64,000 nt of DNA from positions 40,444-104,443 of the forward strand of contig JBNLFS010000020.1 of the NCBI GenBank assembly GCA_050305635.1, read 5' to 3'. The translations under genes and the position numbers were made by a program. The notes below the pieces were generated by a model. It searched no databases, had not been told where the DNA came from, and saw only the letters and a list, made by a program, of their open reading frames with translations. Shown in pieces: positions 30,935 through 39,621 of this stretch (within the stretch, counting starts at the first letter, position 1; every line of letters starts with the position of its first letter). The DNA comes from Thiodiazotropha sp050305635. Lineage in GTDB: Bacteria; Pseudomonadota; Gammaproteobacteria; Chromatiales; Chromatiaceae.

Positions 30935-31744
30935 TCAACCTCCGAACAACCGACCGAACAGTCCCTTCTTCTCAACATCCAGGAAGCGGTGCGGGATCGG
31001 TTCACCCAGGTAGCGCGCCACCACATCGCTGTAGGCCTGACCGGCACTGCTCTGGGTGTCCATGATCACCGGCACACCGGAGTTGGAGGCATTGAGCACC
31101 GCCTGGGATTCCGGGATCACCCCGATCAGATCAAGGGAGAGGATATCCTGTACGTCCTCGACGCTGAGCATCTCACCCCGTTTGACCCGCTCCGGGGCGT
31201 AGCGGGTCAGCAGCAGAAACTCACGGATCGGTTCCAGCCCCTGTTCGGCGCGGCGCGATTTGCTCGACAGAATACCGATCATACGATCGGAGTCGCGCAC
31301 CGAGGAGACTTCCGGATTGGTCACCACGAAGGCGTCATCGGCGTAGTACATGGCCATGGTGGCCCCCACCTCGATTCCGGCCGGAGAGTCGCAGATGATG
31401 TATTCGAAGTCTTCGGCCAGTTCCTCCAGCACCCTGCCCACCCCCTCCTTGGTCAGGGCCTCCTTGTCCCGGGTCTGGGAGGCGGGGAGGATGAACAGCT
31501 TGTCATTGCGTTTGTCCTTGATCAGCGCCTGGTTCAGCTTCGCTTCACCCTGAATGACATTGACGAAATCGTAGACGACGCGACGTTCGCATCCCATGAT
31601 CAGGTCCAGGTTGCGCAACCCTACATCGAAATCGATAACCGCGCTGCGCAGTCCTCTCTCCGCAAGACCCATGGCCAATGCCGCAGCCGTGGTGGTCTTG
31701 CCTACACCGCCCTTTCCGGACGTAACGACGATGATTCTGGCCAA
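30935..31744 (-). CDS. minD: Septum site-determining ATPase MinD
   Basis: A 269-residue ParA/MinD-family ATPase that binds the inner membrane as an ATP dimer and recruits MinC. Deviant Walker A GKGGVGKTT at residues 10-18, switch motif VIDFDVGLRNLD, Walker B region YIICDSPAGIE. The amphipathic C-terminal membrane helix KKGLFGRLFGG is present. It lies 64 bp after minC and directly before minE, the standard order. Confidence 0.97.
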   Translation of the reverse strand: MARIIVVTSGKGGVGKTTTAAALAMGLAERGLRSAVIDFDVGLRNLDLIMGCERRVVYDFVNVIQGEAKLNQALIKDKRNDKLFILPASQTRDKEALTKEGVGRVLEELAEDFEYIICDSPAGIEVGATMAMYYADDAFVVTNPEVSSVRDSDRMIGILSSKSRRAEQGLEPIREFLLLTRYAPERVKRGEMLSVEDVQDILSLDLIGVIPESQAVLNASNSGVPVIMDTQSSAGQAYSDVVARYLGEPIPHRFLDVEKKGLFGRLFGG

Positions 31745-31808
31745 TTGATTGCTCCTGAAAAGTACGGCGCACCCTTCTGGGATACCCGGTTTGTTGATCG
31801 AATGTTCG

Positions 31809-32522
31809 TTAGAGTTTTTTGAAAATCAGGGCGTCACCCTTGAGGGACACCGAGACCAGGCGTCCCGTATAGCCCGGATCCAGATCTTCGTTGACTTTGT
31901 AGCGCCCGGCGATGGAGACCAGTTCCGCGTTCAGGTCCTTGCAGAAGATTCGGGCGGACGAATCACCCAGGACCCCGGCGAGCACCCGTCCGCGGATTGG
32001 TGCGTAGGCATGCACATGGCCATCCGCCACCACTTCGGCGCCACTGCTCACGGCCGCGAGCAGTACCAGATCGCCACCCTTGGCATAGACCCGTTGCCCG
32101 GAGCGTACCGGAGTATCGACGATCCGGGTCGGCACGGCTTGAGCCGTGTGTCGCCCCGCTGTCTTTGAAGTCTTGCTCTGCTGTGACTGGGGAAACACCG
32201 CCAGTTCCAGCAGCCGTGCCTGCTCGCGCTGAGCCTGGGAGCCGCCCCGCACCCCGATGGGCACCAGGCCGTATCCGCGCACTGCGCCGATGGCAATGGC
32301 CAGGTCCGCATTGTCATAACCTTCCGCAGAGTGGGTGAGGTCCAGCACCACCGGAGTGTTACGGAAAAAATGGGGCGCCTTGGCGACCCGTTCATGCAGC
32401 AGTTCGTCGATCGCCTCCGGTTCGAGACCGGACAGGCACAGGGTTGGCAGGGTAAAGGTGCCGGCCTTCAGTTCGGCCCCCGGAGATGTGGAGGACAGGC
32501 TTTGTGTACCGGTGGTTATCAT
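31809..32522 (-). CDS. minC: Septum site-determining protein MinC
   Basis: A 237-residue inhibitor of FtsZ assembly. The N-terminal domain (about 1-110) contains VVLDLTHSAE and GLVPIGVRGG. After a Gln/Ser/Thr-rich linker, the C-terminal beta-helix domain that binds MinD carries the family motifs VRSGQRVYAKGGDLV, GAEVVADGHVHAYAPIRGR and CKDLNAELVSIAGRY. First gene of the leftward minCDE operon; its promoter should lie just above 32522. Confidence 0.96.
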   Translation of the reverse strand: MITTGTQSLSSTSPGAELKAGTFTLPTLCLSGLEPEAIDELLHERVAKAPHFFRNTPVVLDLTHSAEGYDNADLAIAIGAVRGYGLVPIGVRGGSQAQREQARLLELAVFPQSQQSKTSKTAGRHTAQAVPTRIVDTPVRSGQRVYAKGGDLVLLAAVSSGAEVVADGHVHAYAPIRGRVLAGVLGDSSARIFCKDLNAELVSIAGRYKVNEDLDPGYTGRLVSVSLKGDALIFKKL

Positions 32523-33428
32523 GAGCGATCGCAGTGGCGGGATGAAACAGGAAAACAGTTCCCAGGAAGGTTAGTCCCAAGGAGATTTCGGGTCCAGTGG
32601 GGAATCTCCGGAACGGTGATTCCATTCCAAATTCTTGCATCGGGTTTCGCAATATCCCCATGGACTCTCCAGAATTAGGCCAATTTCGATTCCACCGGGC
32701 CGGCAGCGCCCGTTAGATGCCTTGTCCGGGTTGGTGGAACCGCCTCGATGGCATTTCAGACAGCTCGAATCTTGATCGCCCGGTAGCATTCAGGCCTGTT
32801 GAAAGCAACTTCTGGCATTGAGCAATGGTTTGAAGAGTTTGAGTTTTAAGTTGTGGTGTGAGCTGAGCTCAGATGTTTTTATACCCCCTCTCCCCGGCCC
32901 TCTCCCGCAAGGGGAGAGGGGGTGTAAGGACCAAGCGCCGGAGTAAACGGCCCGCTGTATTCGCTGTACTCGAACAGCGTACTCCCTCTCCCCTTGGAGG
33001 GTGTTGTAAAAGGTTATTGGGAAAGAGCCGTAGGTCGGGTTAGCGCAGCGTAACCCGACAAAAGATGGGCATTTTCCCGCCGCTCGTCGGGTTACGCCGC
33101 GCTAACCCGACCTACAGATCGGACTTTTGCGACACCCTCCCTTGCGGGAGAGGGCCGGGGAGAGGGGGAGCAAATAAGCAGTGAGCACGGCGAACGCCAC
33201 AACCCATATACAACATTTCGTAATGCCTGTAGACGACCGCTGCATCGGCTATGAATGGTGGCTGATCAAGAAACAGATTGTTTGATGTGACCTGCTGCAA
33301 TATACTGAAAAGCATTGGTTTTTTTCGGGTTTCACGAAGAGTTTGCGAAGTTGTTCAAGTCGACCGGTTTTGTTGCTGTCCTTTGCTCACAGGTCTCCTC
33401 GCGGGTGATCCCTGCGGGGTACTGACCG
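32523..33428. other. Gene-free stretch filled by repeats
   Basis: About 900 bp with no supported gene. It contains CCCTCTCCCGCAAGGGGAGA-type palindromes (about 32883-32922 and 33140-33170) and the 143-bp inverted-end element at 32997-33139. The remainder (32571-32800) has open frames on the minus strand but no ribosome site or recognisable product. Confidence 0.6.
32997..33139. mobile_element. MITE-like element A, 143 bp, nested in another repeat
   Basis: The ends GAGGGTGT (32997-33004) and ACACCCTC (33132-33139) are inverted. The core is an opposed pair of GTAGGTCGGGTTAGCGCAGC-type palindromes. It is flanked by the direct repeat CCTTG (32992-32996 and 33140-33144), a 5-bp target duplication. 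The flanks CCCTCTCCCCTTG and CCTTGCGGGAGAGGG rejoin into a CCCTCTCCC palindrome, so the element appears inserted into that older repeat. A second copy is at 38496-38638. There is no coding capacity, so a transposase elsewhere would be needed. Confidence 0.78.
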
Positions 33429-33938
33429 GTGTCGCCATCCAGCCCTGACACATTCTCGGACTTCGATGAAGGCTTCATGCGGCATGCCCTGGCGCTTGCG
33501 GAGCGGGCACAGGCCGAGGGGGAAGTGCCGGTCGGTGCCGTGATGGTGCACCAGGGCCGGGTGATCGGCGAGGGCTGGAATCGGCCGATTGGATTGCAGG
33601 ATCCCACCGCCCATGCCGAAATCGTGGCCCTGCGCGACGCGGGTTTGAACGAAGGGAACTACCGCCTTCCCGGCACTACTCTGTATGTCACGCTGGAACC
33701 CTGCATCATGTGCGCCGGTGCGATCGTGCATGCCCGGGTGGAGCGGGTGGTGTATGCGGCGCCCGACCCCAAGGCCGGCGCCGCCGGCAGTGTATTCAAT
33801 CTGTTGCCTACCGATGACCGGTTTCATCACCAGGTTCGGGTCGAAGGCGGACTCATGGAAGAGGAGGGTGCCCAGCTGCTGCGGAATTTTTTCCAACGCA
33901 AGCGGGCGGAACAGAAAAACAAGACAAAATCAGAATGA
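33429..33938 (+). CDS. tadA: tRNA-specific adenosine deaminase TadA
   Basis: A 169-residue enzyme that converts A34 to inosine in tRNA-Arg(ACG). Zinc/catalytic motifs HAE (His62-Glu64) and PCIMC (Cys92, Cys95) are intact, with the proton-shuttle Glu64. The family C-terminus has FNLLPTDDRFHH. The GTG at 33429 is used as start; an ATG at residue 17 (MRHALALAERAQ) would also give a complete domain. The C-terminus is Lys-rich. pldA follows 12 bp downstream. Confidence 0.95.
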   Translation: MSPSSPDTFSDFDEGFMRHALALAERAQAEGEVPVGAVMVHQGRVIGEGWNRPIGLQDPTAHAEIVALRDAGLNEGNYRLPGTTLYVTLEPCIMCAGAIVHARVERVVYAAPDPKAGAAGSVFNLLPTDDRFHHQVRVEGGLMEEEGAQLLRNFFQRKRAEQKNKTKSE

Positions 33939-33950
33939 CGGTTTAGCAGT

Positions 33951-34985
33951 ATGACAAAATCCTTGCTACCCATGGCGCTGGGCTTGTGCGCCAGTCTTCC
34001 GGGACTCGTACGTGCGGCGGAGGAATCCCTCTCAGCCTATCAATCCTGTCTGCTGGAATACTTCGAGTCCGCGGAAGCGGATGTGCCGGTCGGGGTCATC
34101 AGGGAACAGTGTCACAACGCGGTTGTACCGTTGGCGGAAGAATCGCCCGCCACGCCGGCGACTGAACCGGTTCAGGATCCGGTGCTTCCCGAAGAGTCCC
34201 TGGTGGATAACCGTATCGATGCGGAGCGGGCCACCCGTTCGAATCCGTTTGTACTCTCCCCACACAAGCAGAATTATGTCCTGTTGGCGTCCTATAACGA
34301 TAAGCCCAACTATGGTGTGTACAACCTGCCCGAATCGGACTATGACCGGATCGAGATGAAGTTTCAGTTGAGCTTCAAGATCCCGGTGGTGGAAGGATTG
34401 TTCGGCAGCGGGACCGACCTCTACGCCGCCTATACCAACCTGTCGTTCTGGCAGGCCTACAACCGGGACATCTCATCGCCGTTTCGCGAGACGGTCCATG
34501 AACCGGAGCTGTTTCTGGTGGTTCCGGACCTGTTGCCGGATGAGTGGCAATGGCAGGGATGGCGCAATGAACTGATGCAGTTTGGTGTGGTGCATCAATC
34601 CAACGGCCAGGGGGGATATCTGTCCCGCAGCTGGAACCGGGTGTATGCCAATTTTCTGTTCGAGAAGGACAACTACATTCTCGGTTTCAAGCCCTGGTAC
34701 CGGATTCCCGAGGACAACGACGATAATCCCGATATCGAGGACTACCTCGGTCACTACGAGTTATACGGCTTCTATAAACACCAGGATCAGACTTTCAGCC
34801 TGATGTTGCGCAATCTTTTCGATGGGGAAAACCGGGATACCGCGCAACTGGATTGGAGTTTTCCGTTGTACCGCCACTGGCGGGGTTACATGCAGTACTT
34901 TTACGGCTATGGTGAAAGCCTGATCGACTATAACGCCAAGAGTCACCGGATCGGGTTCGGTCTGCAGTTGACCGATTGGCTGTAA
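33951..34985 (+). CDS. pldA: Outer-membrane phospholipase A (OMPLA)
   Basis: A 344-residue outer-membrane beta-barrel that hydrolyses misplaced phospholipids in the outer leaflet. After a Sec signal there is a Pro/Glu-rich linker to about residue 90, then the barrel. The catalytic triad is visible at the family spacing: His215 and Ser217 in VVHQSNG and Asn229 in SWNRVY (E. coli His142, Ser144, Asn156). Calcium-dependent dimerisation is a family property. The gene begins 12 bp after tadA and probably shares its transcript. Confidence 0.95.
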   Translation: MTKSLLPMALGLCASLPGLVRAAEESLSAYQSCLLEYFESAEADVPVGVIREQCHNAVVPLAEESPATPATEPVQDPVLPEESLVDNRIDAERATRSNPFVLSPHKQNYVLLASYNDKPNYGVYNLPESDYDRIEMKFQLSFKIPVVEGLFGSGTDLYAAYTNLSFWQAYNRDISSPFRETVHEPELFLVVPDLLPDEWQWQGWRNELMQFGVVHQSNGQGGYLSRSWNRVYANFLFEKDNYILGFKPWYRIPEDNDDNPDIEDYLGHYELYGFYKHQDQTFSLMLRNLFDGENRDTAQLDWSFPLYRHWRGYMQYFYGYGESLIDYNAKSHRIGFGLQLTDWL

Positions 34986-35055
34986 CGTATTGTTGAGTGC
35001 TGATGAGCGCTCACGCGGTGGTGTGTTTCCCATTCTGTCCCTCTCCCGCGAGTGG

Positions 35056-35253
35056 GTAGGTCCGGTTAGCGCAGCGCAACCCGGGAAGCATCGAAGCCCA
35101 TCCCCCCGGATTCCGCTGCGCTGCATCCGGGCTACAAGAAATTATCGCCCGGATTGGATGATTGCGTATGGGTAGCCCGGGTGAAGCAACGCGCAACCCG
35201 GGAAGCATCGAAGCCCATCCCCCCCGGATTCCGCTGCGTTGCATTCAGGCTAC
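35056..35253. repeat. Two REP-like inverted pairs
   Basis: Units 35056-35135 and 35172-35253, each a left arm, the shared spacer GGGAAGCATCGAAGCCCATC, and a right arm CCGGATTCCGCTGCGCTGCA (G/T variants). The first left arm begins GTAGGTCCGGTTAGCG, a hybrid of the two palindrome families in this window. They fill the gap between convergent pldA and mltF. Confidence 0.8.
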
Positions 35254-35283
35254 AGGCGGACCGGGATCTATCGCCCGAATCTG

Positions 35284-36714
35284 TCAAAGGGCATCGGGAA
35301 TGATCGAGAGTGCATGAGGCGAGTCATCCGGGGCGTTCTTCTTTTTCGCCTCGGTCTGACGTAACTGCCACTTAAGCAATTCGTAATAGGCGCGGATGTT
35401 GTCCACATAGTTGACCGCTTCACTGCCCCGCGCATAACCCCGCTTGAGGTTCTTATACCATTTCTTCAGGCTCAGCTTGGGCAGGTGTTTTTTCACATCG
35501 GACCATTTGTCGGGATCATCGCCGAGTTGCTGGGTGAGCACCCGGGCATCCTCCACATGACCGAATCCCACGTTATAACCGGCCAGGGTCAGCCACAGGC
35601 GGTCGGGTTCGGGGATATCTTCCGGTAAACGGTTCTCCACGAAGCGCAGGTATTTGGCGCCACCGATGATGCTCTGCTCCGGATCGAGGCGGCTTTCGAT
35701 CTTCATGTGCTCGGCGGTGGCCAGGGTGAGCATCATGATGCCCCGTACTCCGGTGGGCGATTTCGCCTTCGGGTTCCAATGGGATTCCTGATAGCCGATC
35801 GCCGCCAGCAGACGCCAGTCGATATCGGTGAGCCGTTCCGCTTCCTTGAAGAAACCCAGATATTTGGGGAGTCGGTTTTCGTAGTGTTTGACGAAGGTGC
35901 GCAGCTCGACAAAGTTGAGCCGCCCGATATGCCCATAGTAGCGCTCGATCAACTGGGACAGGGTGCCGTCTTCACGGATGCGGTTGAAGAAGGACTCCAT
36001 GGCGTTATACAGACTGGCGTCTTCCGCATGCGCCATGGCCCAGGCCAGGGGTTGCGGCTTGGTCAGGTCGAAGCCCACCTTGATGTGGGGCATGAAGCGC
36101 CGGGTGACCGCGAACTCGTTGGAATCGGCGATGGTGAACTCGATCTCCTTGTTCTCCACCATCTGCAGGAGTTCGGCACTTTCCAGGTCCGAGTGGCTGA
36201 CCCAGGTCAGGACCGGATACTTCTTCTTCAGTCGCAGCAGTTCCTCCTCATGGCTGCTCCCGGAGAGGATATGCAGGTCGCGTCCCAACAGGTCTTCGAT
36301 CTTTTTCGGCCGCTTGCCCCCGGCGCGGTAGATCACCTGCTGGGTGATCTCCTGATAGGAAGGGCCGAAACGGATTTCCGCCTCCCGTTCGGGGGTGACC
36401 GTCAGCCCGGCCGCCGCCAGGTGGGCGTCGCCATTGATCACGGTGGGTAGCAGACCGTCGAAACTCTGGGGGATGATGAAGTGGACCTTGACGCCCAGGT
36501 CCTTGGCGAACAGCTGCACCAGGTCGTATTCGAAACCGGTGAGACCTTCGGATCCCTCGTACAGGGTGGTGCCGCTGTTGCGGGTGACCACCCTGAGTTC
36601 ACCCGACGCCTTGATCCGCTCGACCAGCGGGGGCGGAATACTGCAACCACTGATATAAGCCAAGACCAACATCAGGCACAGGGTCAGCAGTTTTAAGCGA
36701 AAGGTCGATGGCAT
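35284..36714 (-). CDS. mltF: Membrane-bound lytic murein transglycosylase F
   Basis: A 476-residue outer-membrane lipoprotein (lipobox ISGC, Cys24) that cleaves peptidoglycan with formation of 1,6-anhydromuramic acid. Residues about 35-265 form a periplasmic solute-binding (SBP_bac_3) regulatory domain (LRVVTRNSGTTLYEG, FEYDLVQLFA). Residues about 290-420 form the SLT catalytic domain with Glu310 in AAIGYQESHW and TGVRGIMMLT. The C-terminal tail is Lys-rich. Length and domain order match E. coli MltF. It is monocistronic, leftward. Confidence 0.95.
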   Translation of the reverse strand: MPSTFRLKLLTLCLMLVLAYISGCSIPPPLVERIKASGELRVVTRNSGTTLYEGSEGLTGFEYDLVQLFAKDLGVKVHFIIPQSFDGLLPTVINGDAHLAAAGLTVTPEREAEIRFGPSYQEITQQVIYRAGGKRPKKIEDLLGRDLHILSGSSHEEELLRLKKKYPVLTWVSHSDLESAELLQMVENKEIEFTIADSNEFAVTRRFMPHIKVGFDLTKPQPLAWAMAHAEDASLYNAMESFFNRIREDGTLSQLIERYYGHIGRLNFVELRTFVKHYENRLPKYLGFFKEAERLTDIDWRLLAAIGYQESHWNPKAKSPTGVRGIMMLTLATAEHMKIESRLDPEQSIIGGAKYLRFVENRLPEDIPEPDRLWLTLAGYNVGFGHVEDARVLTQQLGDDPDKWSDVKKHLPKLSLKKWYKNLKRGYARGSEAVNYVDNIRAYYELLKWQLRQTEAKKKNAPDDSPHALSIIPDAL

Positions 36715-37128
36715 CGGGTCGTATGTTGATCGATTACTTTTTGTTATGACAATGCAGACGGGTCCAGGCTCCCGTAGAGCACAGGCCTCCTTGCCGCCCG
36801 AATCCCTCAGGTACTCAGTAAAGCAGAGGATGGCCCCGGATCATAGCTTGGACGGGGCTGATCAAGTTCGCAAATCGTCATCCCGACATTACGGTGATCC
36901 TGGGCGATCAGGTATGGGAACCCCGGCTTGCACGGCATGACGGCTGTTGAGACTTTCCCTAGTTTAGTCGCTCTGAATTGATACGGACTTTGAATAACCA
37001 GGCGCTCAGGGTATCTTGGTAACCTAATTCCGCTAATCCGGCATTGATATTGGACAATAAACCGGATTTATCGTAAAAAGCACAGCGGTTTGCGTCAGAT
37101 CTTCAGACAAGCGGCGCATACACAAACA
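36715..37128. other. Intergenic region between mltF and tRNA-Ser
   Basis: No supported gene or repeat. About 60-85 bp upstream of the tRNA, TTGATA, a 17-nt spacer and TTTATC (near 37044-37072) could form a promoter for it; the match is modest. Confidence 0.35.
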
Positions 37129-37219
37129 GGAGAGGTGCCGGAGCGGCCGAACGGGCCTGACTCGAAATCAGGTGATCCCTTTCCGGGATCCGAGGGTTCA
37201 AATCCCTCCCTCTCCGCCA
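37129..37219 (+). tRNA. tRNA-Ser (anticodon CGA)
   Basis: A 91-nt class II tRNA. Acceptor stem GGAGAGG (37129-37135) pairs with CCTCTCC (37209-37215), then discriminator G and encoded CCA. Anticodon stem CCTGA/TCAGG encloses loop CTCGAAA, giving anticodon CGA for UCG codons. The long variable arm and GGTTCAAATCC T-arm are present. It stands alone. Confidence 0.96.
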
Positions 37220-37436
37220 TCTTCACATCCGCCGGGCCATCATGGGTTGAGCCTGTCGACAGACTGACCCGCCGGCCGCTCGCCCTGTCGCCATCTTCCA
37301 ACACTCAGGATTCCGAGGGCGGTTCGTCACTTGTGATGCAGGGTTCCGGTTCTCGATCATGCAAGCGGCGATGAATGAACGCTGATTGATGGATTGCGCG
37401 ATGATTCTCGTTTCAGGGACCTGCTGTGGCGCAGCG

Positions 37437-37871
37437 TTACTCGGATTGGACCGGTGCCGGGTCGGTGCTGCCCCGGGTGCCGCCCGTCGCGGCGTCCATG
37501 ACTTCAGCGGCCGTATCCTTGGCGGCCTCCCAGCCTTGTTTCGCTCCGGTTTTTGTATTTTCCCACCCCTCTTTTGAGGCGTCAGTCACCGCTTTGCCCA
37601 CTCCGCTTGCGGCCTCCTTGGTACTACTCCAGGCCTCTTTGGAACCTTCAGACACGGCTTCACCGACTTCGCTGGCCGCCTCCTTGGTATTGCTCCATGC
37701 CTCTTTGGATGTTTCTGTGACCGCTTCGGTGACGCTGCGAGACGATTCCTGGGGAGCCTCTGTCGGGGCCGCCGAAGTCTCTTCAGCAAGCGTCGATCCA
37801 GTGAGCCCGATTGAAACGATGATCAGGGTTGCTCGAATCACTCCGCAGGTACTCGAAAATGTTGTTTCCAC
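37437..37871 (-). CDS. Exported LEA-like repeat protein
   Basis: A 144-residue protein; the GTG at 37871 has GGGAGG eight bases upstream. A signal peptide (ATLIIVSIGLTGSTLAEE) is followed by about three imperfect repeats of 21-23 residues around SKEAW.NTKEAASEVGEAV. The composition is Lys, Glu, Ala and Ser, strongly amphipathic helical, like LEA/hydrophilin or apolipophorin-type stress proteins. It probably acts in the periplasm; no enzyme motif. A protective or envelope-binding role is only an inference. It lies alone between tRNA-Ser and the HIT gene, facing leftward. Confidence 0.65.
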   Translation of the reverse strand: METTFSSTCGVIRATLIIVSIGLTGSTLAEETSAAPTEAPQESSRSVTEAVTETSKEAWSNTKEAASEVGEAVSEGSKEAWSSTKEAASGVGKAVTDASKEGWENTKTGAKQGWEAAKDTAAEVMDAATGGTRGSTDPAPVQSE

Positions 37872-38065
37872 TGGCTTCGCCTCCCGTCTGACTGACCGTC
37901 AATTGTATAGAGTGACCGGAATCACGAGTTCAATCATAGGTAAACATACGGTCCGGACCAAGCGGAAAATATGCCTGCAGGGTTGCCTGCCTGATGAGAC
38001 GATCTGTTAGTATGAATGCACCGTGGTGATTGCAATCAATCATTCGCCTGAAAACGGAAACCATT

Positions 38066-38509
38066 ATGTTTCAGCTACATCCGCAATTGAGACAGGATTG
38101 CGAATACCTCGGGTGTTTTACCCTGTGTCATGTGCTGTGGATGCGCGACGCCAACTACCCTTGGGCGATCCTGGTTCCGGATCGGGAGGCTGTGTGTGAG
38201 ATCCACGAATTGAGTACCGAGGATCAAGCCCAGTTGATGCGGGAATCCTGCTGTCTGAGCCGTGTCCTGGCAGAGCGTTTTGAGGCGCACAAGATGAACC
38301 TGGGGGCACTGGGTAACCTGGTACCTCAATTGCACATCCACCATGTGGTCCGCTATCGGACCGATCCGGCCTGGCCCTCACCGGTGTGGGGACGGGTGCC
38401 GCCTCGCGCGTATGACCCCCAGACGCTGGCGGAGATCTGCGCCGGGTTAAAGCAGGCGTTGGAGGGAGAAATGGGGTTTCATCCCGCGGATAACGGAGGG
38501 TGTTGTTAA
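38066..38509 (+). CDS. HIT-domain nucleotide-binding protein
   Basis: A 147-residue cytoplasmic histidine-triad protein, a likely nucleotide hydrolase or transferase. The active-site segment is NLVPQLHIHHVVRY, followed by TDPAWPSPVWG, typical of a gammaproteobacterial HIT subfamily. I chose the ATG at 38066 (MFQLHPQLRQDC) over the upstream ATG at 38030. The last codons, GGCC and the TAA, lie inside the inverted-end element that begins at 38496, so the native C-terminus seems to have been replaced by the insertion. The catalytic core is unaffected. Confidence 0.88.
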   Translation: MFQLHPQLRQDCEYLGCFTLCHVLWMRDANYPWAILVPDREAVCEIHELSTEDQAQLMRESCCLSRVLAERFEAHKMNLGALGNLVPQLHIHHVVRYRTDPAWPSPVWGRVPPRAYDPQTLAEICAGLKQALEGEMGFHPADNGGCC

Positions 38510-38638
38510 AGGGTTTTAGGAAAGAACCGTAGGTCGGGTTAGCGAAGCGTAACCCGACAAGAAATGGGCATTTTTCAGCCGCTCGTCGGGTTACGCTACG
38601 CTAACCCGACCTACGAATCGGACTTTTGCGACACCCTC
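38496..38638. mobile_element. MITE-like element B, 143 bp
   Basis: Second copy of the element at 32997. Ends GAGGGTGT (38496-38503) and ACACCCTC (38631-38638), with the same opposed GTAGGTCGGGTTAGCGAAGC-type pair inside and the same ATCGGACTTTTGCG next to the right end. The flanks TAACG (38491-38495) and TAACA (38639-38643) look like a 5-bp target duplication with one change. It overlaps the 3' end of the HIT gene. Confidence 0.78.
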
Positions 38639-38704
38639 TAACAGGGTGGGGGGATCATGAGGATGACCGCTGACCGGGCGGGACGGTTTGAGAAGAATCA
38701 TATT

Positions 38705-39574
38705 ATGAAACACTTCCGTGTGGGGTTGTCTGTCGGGTTCGCCCTGCTGATGGTGCTTGCGTGCCGAGTCGGCATTGCGGGAGAACAGGGGCTTTTGTGG
38801 CGTATCGAAGGGCAGGGCGCCCATGCCTGCCTGTTCGGCACCATGCACAGTGACGACCCCCGGGTCACGCAACTGCCCGATACGGTGACCCGCTGCTTCA
38901 ACGAGTCGGTTATCCTGATGCTGGAGATGGCGTTGGATGAGCGCACGATGATCGACGTGGCCACCCGGATGATGTTGGATCCAGACACTTCCCTGAGTGA
39001 GCAGGTCGGCTCATCCCTGGGTGCGGAGGCCTGTGGGGCGATGCAGACCCTGGGTATACCGCCCGAGGTGACCGAACGGTTGCAGCCCTGGGCGGTGGTC
39101 ATGACACTGGGCATGCCGCAGATGGAATCCGGCCTGTTCCTGGACAAACTTCTCTACGAGCGGGGCATTGCATCAGGCAAAAGATTTCAGGCATTGGAAA
39201 GCGCCGGGGAGCAACTCTCAATCTTTAACACCCTGAGTCTGGATGAGCAGAAATCGATGCTCGTCCAGGTGTTGCAGGAGTACCGGGATTACCCGGGGAT
39301 GTTCGAGATGCTCACCCAGGCCTACCTGGATCAGGACCTGCAGCGCCTTATGGCCATCACCATCGCCAACCCGATGGCCAGCGATGCCGATCTGCAGGAG
39401 CGGGTCATGACGCTGATGCTGGATACGCGCAATCGGCGCATGGCAGAACGGATGCTGCCCCAGTTCGCTGAGGGGCGTGTGTTCGTCGCCGTGGGGGCCC
39501 TGCATCTGCCGGGAGAGACCGGTCTCATCGCCCTGCTGCGACAGCGGGGTTACACGGTCAGCCGGGTCGAATGA
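38705..39574 (+). CDS. TraB/GumN family exported protein
   Basis: A 289-residue protein with a Sec signal (VGFALLMVLACRVGIAGE). The TraB/GumN fold has two conserved His motifs: LFGTMHSDD near residue 45, and VAVGALHLPGETGLIALLRQ near the C terminus. Family members are related to TIKI-type metalloproteases, but bacterial functions are mostly unproven. I chose the ATG at 38705 because it gives a compact signal peptide; an ATG at 38657 with a GGGGGG site would add 16 residues. It ends 47 bp before the convergent dsrE2-like gene. Confidence 0.85.
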   Translation: MKHFRVGLSVGFALLMVLACRVGIAGEQGLLWRIEGQGAHACLFGTMHSDDPRVTQLPDTVTRCFNESVILMLEMALDERTMIDVATRMMLDPDTSLSEQVGSSLGAEACGAMQTLGIPPEVTERLQPWAVVMTLGMPQMESGLFLDKLLYERGIASGKRFQALESAGEQLSIFNTLSLDEQKSMLVQVLQEYRDYPGMFEMLTQAYLDQDLQRLMAITIANPMASDADLQERVMTLMLDTRNRRMAERMLPQFAEGRVFVAVGALHLPGETGLIALLRQRGYTVSRVE

Positions 39575-39621
39575 GCACGAACCGCTCAGCGGGCCACCGT
39601 CGCCGGTGACCCTGACCTGAT

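Noticed and set aside
37129..37219. tRNA-Ser as an integration site of a genomic island
   Set aside because: No integrase nearby and no second copy of the tRNA 3' end found downstream by eye.
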